Assembly: GCF_954871325.1 (NCBI RefSeq)
Contig: NC_088777.1
Coordinates: 42,385,366 to 42,449,365 of the forward strand
Reading direction: 5' to 3'
Origin: Gordionus sp. m RMFG-2023
Taxonomy: Eukaryota > Nematomorpha > Gordioida > Chordodea > Parachordodidae
DNA: 64,000 nt
Shown here: piece after piece, positions 50,501 to 62,500 of the stretch
How positions within the stretch are numbered: position 1 is the first letter of the stretch
Layout: each line of letters starts with the position of its first letter
The notes under the pieces: generated by a model
What the model was told of the DNA's origin: nothing
Databases searched by the model: none
What the model saw: the letters and a program-made list of their open reading frames with translations, nothing else
Program-made: the position numbers and the translations under genes

Positions 50501-53500
50501 TTCATTGATAGATGGCACATAAAAGGCAATATAGTTTTTTTTAGTAATATCTAATTAGTGAGAAATTTCTGGATCGGCACAGCCCTAATATATTCTTGGT
50601 GATTAAATTTATTGTATACTAATAGATAATTTATTATTTTCTTCGTCAATGACACATAGTTTATAAGTTAAAAACCTCTTTGCCTATTTAAAAAACGGCG
50701 AAATCAAGATTATAGCCCCAATTTTTTTTTACATTAACCTCGAGATTTTGCCAGTAAACGGCAGAAAAGTTTGTCCCACTTTTTAAGAAATATGGAGGCT
50801 TAGGTTATATTTTTAGCCATGATTGTGATTTACTTTTTTTTAAAATTAGTTAAATCTGTATTCTCAACTTGCTAGGGTACACTAGCTCTCGCTCTAATCC
50901 CATTTTCTCCTGGTTGGTTAAGGACATTTTTTTCCATTTTCTCTACCACCTTCACTTATGAGTGATTAATTAATTACAAAATATTATTCAATTAAATGTA
51001 TAGGGATTAAAAATTTAAAATAAAAGATGATTTTATCCCCAAAAATGTTTTTTTATCATCCTTAGTATAATATATATTCATAAAATAGATTGATGAGGGT
51101 TTGCGTAGATCAATTAAATTTTGCCTGTTTATAACTCTAATCTTATTATGACAGAATTCTAATTAAATATAAAATATATTATGTTAACTATTTTATAATA
51201 TATATATACTTTTTTTTTGAATGATAGGAATACACGGAAGAGCTGGAAAGACTTAGGAAAGATTTAGCGGCCACGCGGGAAAAAAACGGTATTTTTATGG
51301 CAGAAGAAAACTATTTGGCATTAACCAAAGACCTGAGCATTAAATGTGTCGAAATCGAAGAGCTGTTAGAAAAAATTAATGTCATCTCAGAAGAAAAAGA
51401 TAAAGTTAGCTTTTTTCGAATTAATATTGAGAAAGAGAAAACAACGAGTGTAATATTGAAGAGGATCTAGATTATTATTTTATCAAATGTAATGAATTTA
51501 TGTATTAATGTTGTTAAAAGCTCGTTTTGAGCCGATTTTTAAAAACGGCTAACATTAATTTATCCAGAAAATGTTACGCTAGAAGATTTTCTCATAGATG
51601 GCGCAAAGGTTCGGATCTATAGTGAAATCTCGAGGTTTAGGCAATATTTTTCTGGCTAAAATATTGAATTAGCTGTTTAAAAAATCGGCTCAAAAAGGGC
51701 CTAACAGTAATTGGTAATTCCATACAATATCGATAACTTTTCGCCCCGACCTTTTTAATTTTGACAAAATTTTGCACACTGAGAAAAATCATTAGAAAAC
51801 ATCGAATCCAAAAATTTAGCCTCAATTTACTAATAGTTTCTGAGATTTTAATGCTCGAAATTGCCAAAATGAACTTTTTTTGAAAAATACGATTTTAAAA
51901 ATTAAGATAAGTTAAAAAATAATAAAAATGTAATCCTTTTATTAAATATTAAGAAATTTTATAATAATCTTGCTATTTTTATTTAAGTTATAAATTTTGA
52001 AACTGAAAACTCCTGGTGTTTCGCTTTCCGAATATCTTTGAATTTTATCTATATGTGAAAAAAATTTAAACTTGGGACAGCCATAGGTTTTTTAGTTTTT
52101 ACGATTTTAAAAAAATAAATGAACATTTTTTTCAAAAATCGATGGCGCTCCTTTTATAAAATAGCCCATTCTTGTGAAATTATTTTTTTAAAAAAAATTC
52201 CCCCATTTTTAAACATAAATAATAAGTTTTTCAGCATTAATATCTTGAAAAATATTATTTAAGTCGTAGCTAACAGGCTTACATATTTTCATTGCTATTG
52301 ATAACTTGTAAAAATAATTGTTTTTATAATAAATAGTTAAATTCCTTAAAAATATACCTGCAGTAAAATATATTAATGAAATATAAAAGCCAGTTTTTAT
52401 GCACCTGCCTGCTATTAATTAATTTTTATTTTACAAATATATCGATAGTAATTATATTTTTTTCATAAAATTACAATGTATAAATATAAACTAAATTTTT
52501 TTAAATAATCTAAGCACTTTAATTATAAAATGAATCTGCCAAAAGTTATTACATGGATAACTTAATTTCCAAAGATGCGGAAAACACTATTTTATCACAA
52601 AAGAAAAATACAAATTCTAATAGCCAGTATGTAATATAATAAATAATATTATCAGAGCATAATCCAATAGATACAATCAATATTAAATAAATTGGAATAT
52701 CTCCTATTAAGAAAAAAAAACTTACTGAAGCGAAATTTCAGAAGTTGCTATGGAAAGCTTACAAAGACCTTATTCAGATCAAATAATTATACCTGTAAAA
52801 TTTTATAAATAGATTGAAGAGCCTAAAAAGGTATAAATTTTTCTTATGCCACCATACCAGAGTATGGGGCAGATGAGATAAGGCTAATTTAGTAGATTTA
52901 CTTCGATACCTGAAAGGAACTTTCTTTCCTTCTTTCAAATCGGTTTAACTAAGCTCAATACTAAAATATATTCAAATTCGCGGACGTTTATTGTGGAGAA
53001 TATAGTAAATCCATGTGAGGATCTGTTAATCGATGAAATTATAGGATATGTGACCTGTATTTAAGAAACGATTGGTGTTTAGGATTTGTGCAAAAAAGTG
53101 GGTATGAATAGAAATGAAATAAATTTTCTCCCTCCTAGCAAATTCTTTTGTTTATGCAGCGATACCAGATCTCTTTTTTTCAGAAAATAATATTTTAACA
53201 TGAGCTTCAAAGACGACTGGGCTTACTTATTATTTGTAGCAACGAAATTATCAAAGCGTCAAAAATACTTAATTTAATGAAAAGCAGCCGAAAATAAATA
53301 ATGTCTTTGGTGAATTTTAATTTTTTTATCATATTTACAAAATTAATTAAATAAATTTTCGGAAATTAAAATTTTTACAAGGAAAAAATTATTATAATCA
53401 CAGTTAAATAATTTTATTTCATGATATTAATGCTGGAAATTCGTATTATTTGTGTTCATAAATGAAAAAAGTAATAATTCTAACAAAATGCCTTATTTTA

Positions 53501-56500
53501 TAAAGGAACACCATCTATTTTTAAAATAAAAATTCATTTCATTTTAAAAATCATAAAAATTAAAGAAACCTATGGCTGTCCCAAATTTAAATTTATATAT
53601 ATAATATAGATGAATAATAAAATATTAAATTCAAAAAAATCAGAAAGTGAAACACCTGGAGTTTTCAGTTCAAAATATAATTTGAATAAAAACAGCAAGA
53701 TTAACATTTTAAAAAATTTCCTAATATTTAATGAAAAGCTTTTAATAGAGTTACAAAATGTTATATAATTTTTATTTTTTTAAACTTATCTCAATTTTTG
53801 GCACTTTTGATCATTGATATCTCAGAAACTTTTAGTACTTGGAGAAATTTTGGATTCGATGCTTTCTAATAATGTATGCAAAATTTTATCAAAATTAAAA
53901 GATTAGGGCTGAAAAGTTATCGATTTGGTATGGAATTACCCTAATGCATATGCTAAATGACTTCAATATATTTTGAAGGCATAATATGTAAAATATAAAA
54001 ATAATACCAAATCAGTATAGGATAAATTTGCCCAAATTCCCTAATTTTGACTACAGAATTATTTTACTACGAGAAAATACCGATTCAACTTAGTAATAGC
54101 TATTGGAAGATATTTTATAATAGATTCATTTTTAAATATCATTAAATATTTTTAAAAAAAATTATTATTTTTTCCCATTTTCAATTCATGACTTCATTAT
54201 TTGTTAAACAGTTGATGAGGATAACTTTTCAAAGCGTGAAGGATGTAGAAAATCTTCATAATAAATTAGAGAGACATAAACAGATAGAAGCCTTCAATAA
54301 AACAATCAAATTCGACACCAGCTCTCAAACTGAAAAATGGCTGAATTCACTCAAAGATCGGTTGGACTATAGTGCAGAGATGGAAAAACGGGTATCAGAG
54401 GCTCTAAATTTTCACAGAGGTACAAATTAATATATTTTTTTAAATTCTATATTCATTATAATGTCATCATTGTTTTTTAAAAAAATCTTTAATAACTTAA
54501 ACACTAATTTTAAGATTGAAAATTAGAGTCACAGATATTGCTTGTTAGTGTTTATAGCTATATTTGACTCATTAAATACTTTTCAAATCCTCTCGCTACA
54601 AAAAATATATTTAAAAAAAGAAGATATATGTCATTTTTACTTACTTTCGCTTTTAAAATAACTAGATTTCTTTTTTAAAAACATTATTTCTGGAAGCTAT
54701 AGCTAATAGCGGCTACTTTTTTGTAATTATTTAATTTTTTAGCACACTACTTTTTTGAAAGTAGCTAAGTAGCCGTACTTAGCTACTTTTAAAAAATATA
54801 AAGAAGGTAAGTATAAACATGAAAATTTAAATATAATATCATAATTAATTATAATTTTTATGATTTATTATTTAATTTTGAAATTGAAATATATTTTCAA
54901 TTTGTAATTTATATTTTCATTTGTATTATAAACCTAAATCACGGGTTAATAATTTAAAATGTCATCGCCTAAGGATATCCTAATCGTTGAAAGTGATTCA
55001 GACAATGATATTAATGAAATGTAAAATACCAGGGAAAAAAAATGTTTTTAATAGCTATAATACAAATTTCTCATTCCCTAGATTTGAAAATTTTTTTTAA
55101 ATAAATATAAAAACCAAAACTGGCTTCAAAAAAAATATTTCCTCAAATCAATCCAGTTATAACCTCAAGAAACACCAAAAGGTAAATTGTCATTTTTACA
55201 TTCTAATAGTATTTATTTTATAAGACTGTTCATACCAATAGCTTTAAGGAAATGGAGAAACATCTAAATAATTTTGGTAAAGGCGACTCTACATCCGACT
55301 AATTCAATTCAAACCAAATTAATTAATATTAGAAATGACAATATTTCTCAAAAATTGGCTTATAATGTTATTGTTGATTTTATAATTGATACAGTTCAGT
55401 CAATGTCCTTGGTTGATAATACATCATTTACCATGATGATTAAAACTCTATACCCTGGTACAACAATTTAATGTTGCCAGACACTAATGAGTAAAATAGC
55501 AGATAACTTTAAAGTGATGAAAGATGCTCTAATAGTAGAGTTATCAGAGATATCATATATATGTACCATGGCAAGAAAGAAAGAAAGAAAAACTTTAATA
55601 TTTATAAATGTTGATTTTTATATATTTACTATACAATAATATTATAAGCAAAAAAATATGACAAATTTGTTTCTAAATTTTTTTTATAAAAAGTAGCTAA
55701 AGCTACTTTTGAAAAATAATAGCTAATAGCGAGCTACTTTTTTTTGACCAATAGTGATAGTGGTAGCGCGCTAATTTTTTTGACAAATAGTGATAGCGGT
55801 ATCGCGCTACTTTTAAATGTAGCGATTAACAACTCTGCAATTTACAAATATATGGAGTTTATTTTTAAAAAATCATTTTTTTTAATAAAGAAATTGGTAA
55901 AATGAAAAAAAAAAAATTAAAATTATATATGTCATTGCCATGTGGAATCCATAGGTATTCGGAAATCATTCCATTTTAAATCATTTACTAAGGGCAATTT
56001 TTTAAACTTGAAAAAATCTAATATAAACAGAAAATATATTCAAACTTAGGTACGTGGAGTAACCTATCCCATGAATTTCTGGCAGGCTTCCTATTAACCT
56101 TTTTATAATAAGAATCTATCTAAAAATTAATATAAATTAAGAGTAGCTCAAAAGTTTACGGTTAAAAAAATAGTTTCAAATTCTCAGTGTTAATACTCTC
56201 CACACATACCGGGATGCATTTCCGGTCAAAACAGATGTTCAAATTTAAAATTCGACTTCAGTAAATGATTTAAAATAAGGGGGAATCAGATTCTCCGTGG
56301 ATTCCATATCTCAATACGACATAATATATCATGCTAAAAATAACCAAAAAATGATTATAATTATAGGATCGGATTTATTTTTTTAAAAAAACGACGAATA
56401 TCGGCATAGACCCTAGTTTACTACTAAAATATTATGCATATATTTTACAAAATTTTAATAAAGATAATGTTTTAATTTGAATAATGATAATTATTTTATT

Positions 56501-59500
56501 TACGTTGAGGGATTTCTTTAGAATATCGAATATGATTTATGTTTTAAAAAATAACAGATAAAAAAATATATGCTGAGTAATAGATAAATTGAAATCCGTC
56601 TGAACCCGAACACATTTAAATACTTGTTTAAATCCCAGTCTCTAAATCTAAACAAAATTTTATTAAGGAAAGAGAATTAATTAAATAGACATAGGAATTT
56701 TTTTTTAGTTCAATTGATGAAACATGATTTTATTTATTGTCTTATAATCCTGGCTGATAAATTGTGTGGCCCCTAAATCTAATCATTATTTTCCTTCGTT
56801 TTTTTTGTCTCTTATAAAAGAAGAAATGAATTTCAGATTTATTAAGTTATAAAAAGAATAAAATTGCCAAATCAAAGATGATAAGAACCTATGCTAATAT
56901 AGTTATGAATTATGGTATGTTGATTTAAATTTATGAATACAATCATTTAAGCCTTAGCAATAAATAATAATATTAGCCAATTTAAATGATTTTCAAGATA
57001 CTTTTATTAGCTTGATTTAATTTTGATTTTATAATCCTTCAGATAATTTAAACTCTCGAGCAGAAGCCTCCATCAAGAATAATAAAGAATTTTTGTCAAA
57101 CGCAAGACTCCAATTGCACAGAGATGCTCAAAATTGTTTAAATTCTAACAAAACTTTAGCGCAACACGAATCTAATATGTTCAATGAGACCACAAAAATA
57201 GTTACTAGTAGAGAGGTACGTTTTAAACTTTGTATTTTTTTAAAAAAATAAACGGCTCTAATCTTAGTTCTGCAATCCACCTTTAAAAAAAATAATATAG
57301 GTTCATTTCTAGGTTTTTCCACGGATTGTTTTTTTTCTTGTTTTGTGTAAGTCTTATTCAAGACCGTTTGTAATGAACTTATCATGATTGAAGTAATACG
57401 CTGATGGCTCAGGATCTTTATATATATGAAATAATTGGAAAAAAATAAGAAGATGATGAGATTAACAAGGTAGTTTATTATCACTTACAATTTTGAAAAT
57501 CATAATGGAAAGGATACTTATGTTTATCTCCAAAATTACCATTCTTGTGAATGTCACTATTTACAGGTGGTAAGCGGGTGAAACGCAGTTAATGAAGCTT
57601 ACTACCAAAGGCAGTACCAGGCGAATCGGAATTATTATTCGATTGGTACTGCCAAATATATATTTTTTAACGAAACGGATCAAAAACGAAATTAGTATAT
57701 ATAAGAAACGAAACTAGCTTAAATTTTCTTTAATAACATAATTTATTAATGGAAAGCCATTTTGATTTAGGATTGGATGATAATTATAGTCAGGTAATAA
57801 TGATATTTAAAGAAACAAATTATTAAGAATATGCTATTTCTGACGTATTATCTTATATTTGATAATAATTTTATAAAGTTGGTGATGAAACCAATAATAT
57901 ATCAATCAGTCAATACAAATGCAGAGATACTATTTTCATACAATTATTTTTTAATAGATAATACTCATTAAATTTTTTGCAATATAGGTTATATTTATTA
58001 CCCGACAATATGATATTCTATATTTAAAAATAATCCTAGATGGTAAATAATGAATCCAATAATATGCAGTCAATACAAATAGAGGTAATATTTTACAATT
58101 ATTTCTAAAGAATAAGCTATTTTTCTTATAAATTTTTTTGATTATAGATTATATTTTTTGCAATATAGATTACGCTTATTAAATTTTTTACAATATTGAT
58201 TTTTATTAAATTTTTTACAATATAGATTATACTCATAAACTTTTGCAGTATAGATCATCTTATAATAAGGTAATATATTTTATATTTAATAATAATTCTA
58301 GATGTTATATTTTGGGGCAGGTTTTAATTCATTCTAGGAATTAAAGGCTGTTATCTACTATAACTATGAAAGATAGGTGAGTGCTAATTATTATTAACAT
58401 CAATCAGATGCTCTAAAAAATTGTACAGAGCAAATGAAAAACCAATATGTTTATAAAAGTATGTTTTATCTGTATACAAGGAGTTATTTTTAAGAGTAAA
58501 GGAAAAGGCCAGAGAAATACAAAAAGTTTAAGACAAAATTTTACCAGTAATTTTGTTGTCAAATTTATTAAAAGATGTCAAAATCAATTGGTTGTTACTC
58601 TTACCATAAATTAGGTAATTATATATTTTGTCATTTGAACTCTATATAAATAAATCTATAAGATAAAAAATAAATAAGCTTATAATTATTAAATATAACT
58701 CACATATGATTATCTTTGAGCTTCAATACACAATCTGAAAATTTATGTAATTTTAAAGAAAATGGATTTTATTAGCTTTGGGAGAAATTAGAAATATTTG
58801 CCAACTTAATATCAATATTATATAAGGCCTTTCTCATTAGCATAAATTTAAATATTTTCGATAACAAACTAAAAGGCTATTCAAACAACGTGAATTAAAT
58901 ACTAAAGAAAAGGAATATATAATAACCGGTCTAAAATATGATGGAAATGTTTCAATAATTCAATCCGATATTTAATAATTAGAAAATTAACTGCAAAAAG
59001 AGACTATATAATTTAATTAGTAACATTATTCCAATCAATAATTCTAATGATTATCTACTCTACTACAATAAAAAAAGAAAACCAAAAATTATTGAAATAT
59101 TGGTGCAAAATGGGAATTTTAAAGATCCTTATTTACAAACCCCTAAAATTAGAGAATACTTTGACTTTATACAGAAATTTTATTAATTGATGCCTCATAT
59201 TCTTTAAATAAGTATCTATTACAGTTTTTACCTTGTTTGATATAGATTGGGCTATGCGAACAAGATTGTTTGCATAAGGGTTATTAAATCTGGAATAATG
59301 TGCTATATATTTAAACAGTACAATACAAAACATCAACAAATTTGATGAATTATATTTGATAGGGAATGCCAGATTTTCAGATTGTGTATTTCTAATATAA
59401 AATTTCTGATCATTTGAAAAATAATTGTGGGGGAGGGTGTAGGGGGATTTGCCTTTTCTCATCTATACTTATGATTATAATATATAGAGGTGTCCAATAA

Positions 59501-62500
59501 GGCTCAGACAATCATATGTGTTATGGAATATTTAATAATTATTATATTTATTCATCTTATAAAATTTATTTATATAGAGTTCAAATAACAAAATATAAAT
59601 TTATGGTTATGTGTTCCATGAAACAGAGTAACCACCAATTGATTTTGACCTCTTTTAATCAATTTGACAACAAAATAACTGGTACAATTTTGTCTTAAAC
59701 TTTTTGTATTTCTCTAACCTTTTCCTTTACTCTTAAAAATAACACCTTGTATACAGATAAAACATATTCTTTTATTGATTTTTCATTTGCTCTGTACAAT
59801 TTTTTAAAGCATCTAGTCGATATATATAAAAATTAACACTGCAGTCTTTAATTCCTCGAATGAATTAAAACCTGCCCCAAAATCTAACATCTAGAGTTAT
59901 TATTAAATATAAAATATCGTATTACCTCATTATATGTATAATCTATATTGTAAAAAATTTAATAAGCGTAATCTATATTGCAAAAAATATAATCTATAAT
60001 CAAAAAATTTATAAGAAAAATAGCTTATTTTTAAGAAATAATTGTATGAAAATATTACCTATATATTTATTGACAGACCCAGACATATTATTGGATTCAT
60101 CACTTACCATCTAGGATTATTATTAAATATAATCATATTGCCTGATTATAAGTATAACCTATATTGCAAAATATTTAATGAGTATAATCTATATTGCAAA
60201 AGATTAAATAAGTATAATCTATTTAGAAATAATTGTATATAGTATCATCTCTACATTTGTATTGACTGATCTAGATATATTATTGGATTCATCACCTATA
60301 AATATAAGATATAATATACAACAGAAATAGTATATTATTAATAATTTGTTTCTTTAAATATCTTAACCTGACTATAATTATCACCCAATCCTAAATCAGA
60401 ATGGCTTTCCATTTATAAATTATGTTATTTAAAAAATTTAAGCTAGTTTCGTTTTTGATTCGTCTCGCTAAAAAATTAATTATTTAAAAATATACATTTG
60501 AAATCACGATTCGCTCGGTACTGCCTTTGGTAGTAAGCATCATTAACCGATTTTATCTCTGTGGATATTTTTGATAGGATGCATTTGATAAATGCAAGGA
60601 TCTAGAGAACCTAGCTAATCTACAACCTTTTCAAATAATCTAAAAAGAATATATCAAAACAGCTTAACCTATGATAACAAGATGGAGTAAATTTTATTAT
60701 AAAACTTGTTGATTTATTATTTGAGAGAAAAGATGATTTATTAAATCAAATGTATTATTATTCCGAGCTATCCAAACTTTGTGATGATAATTTTTTGAAA
60801 AATACTCTATGATAATTTTATAAAACAAAATATATAAATATTGTAAATGACATGCACCTAGAAACAGCATTATTAATTTTTAGATAGTGAAGATAAAATG
60901 CCTTTGAGCTATTTGATGCCAACAATAATAATCATAATCCTTAAATTACAAAAAGTGTAAAATATTGCCAACCACTGATTGATTCGTTATTAGATGGAAT
61001 TAATAAAGGTTAGCTTAATATCAATTATATACTTTTAATTATTTTTTGATTTATTTGAGTGTATGTATTATTTATTTCTCCCATATTTAAACTCATAGGC
61101 CTTTAATAAGTTTTCCATTTATATATAAAGTATTCAACAAAAAAAACTCAGCGTATCTAAAAAAATCTGTCGAAAAACCTAGGAAATATCATTTTTTTTC
61201 TTCTTAATTTAGAAGAGAATAGAAGTTTTTATTCATTACACGACAATCCCATCTTCAGCTTCAATCTATAACATTTGAAAAATTATTTGTCATAAAGGAA
61301 CTTATATTTTTTTTAAATTTATATTCATCGAAAAAAAAAATCAATAGAAAATAATGCTTCAGTTTTTATCCGAACAAATCGAAACAATAACTAATACCAT
61401 GTTCGTTTCAATGGAATCTCAAATTAATTCTTTAAATGCCGAATTCAACGCATCATTTACCCTAATACGAGATGTAATTTTGAACATTAAAAAATCATTT
61501 ACATTTTTCTTCTTCTTTTAAACAGTATTGATTTATAGTTTTAAAAACTCCATCGTTAGATTTTGGTCTCTTAATATATAATATTTTGTTTTGATAAACA
61601 TTTTTTTATAGGATTTTTTATAGATATTGACCAACCTAAGAGTTTAAGATAGAAAGGTGGTCACCTTATGAGGTTAAAGGTTTTACATTAACATACGATA
61701 AGTTGGCGGGGGTCGAGCAAAATTTTCAGGACAGGCCAGACAAATTGTCTAAGATATTTTTACAGCCAGGCCAAAGTTATGTTGTTCCTTTATAAAAAAA
61801 ATAATTTTAAGGAATGGGTCAAAAAATTCTATAAAAAATTTCCACGGGCCGGACTGACCCAAGTCGACCTTTTGCACATCTTACCTCGTGAAGGTTATAG
61901 TATCTTTAATTTAAAATCATTTAAATCCTACATCTGTGTAACTAAATTCAATTATATTACAGCGTTGTGCAGATTTGATGGAAAACATTTCCATACCTTT
62001 TTAATTTTATAAATCTTGGCAACACTGTATATCATATTAAGATTAATTATTATATTTTAAAAAAAAATTTGAAAAAAGATTGTTGATGTACAAAGACAAA
62101 ATAAATCATTTTGCGATGAATTAATCGAATCCTTTTCAGTAATCGAGAAAGGTCTCAAGGCGAAAATAGAGAATTTGACTCAGCAACTAAAAATCCAAAC
62201 GCGCACCGATCTCATTGGCACTTTACAGAGAAAGAATGAAAATGCCAAGGTTTTGATAAAAATGCATTTATTGCTGGTAAGGACAAAAAAATTGATTAAG
62301 AAAGAGGTGATATATTTTCTAAAGCAGCTTCTATGAGGCGGTTTTTTTATACAAATATATTGGTCATTTAAAATATTAAAAAGAAACGATTTTGTTTTAT
62401 AATAAATGTCTTATTTGAAATCCGACATAGAATATAGTTCAGATAGAAGGGGGGGGGGGGCTTTCTGATTAAAAAATTACGATTGGAATAGAAGTTTTAA

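Noticed and set aside
57128-57484. 118-codon minus-strand frame
   Set aside because: It overlaps kinesin exon 11 in antisense and its intron; no resemblance to any family.
59133-59462. 109-codon minus-strand frame in the loop of the TTAA palindrome
   Set aside because: No recognisable motif and biased AT-rich composition. It may be chance; kept only as part of the element description.
60570-60640. Possible extra kinesin exon ([16 protein letters not shown])
   Set aside because: The acceptor phase fits, but no donor occurs before an in-frame stop, and exon 11 joins directly to the exon at 61,348.
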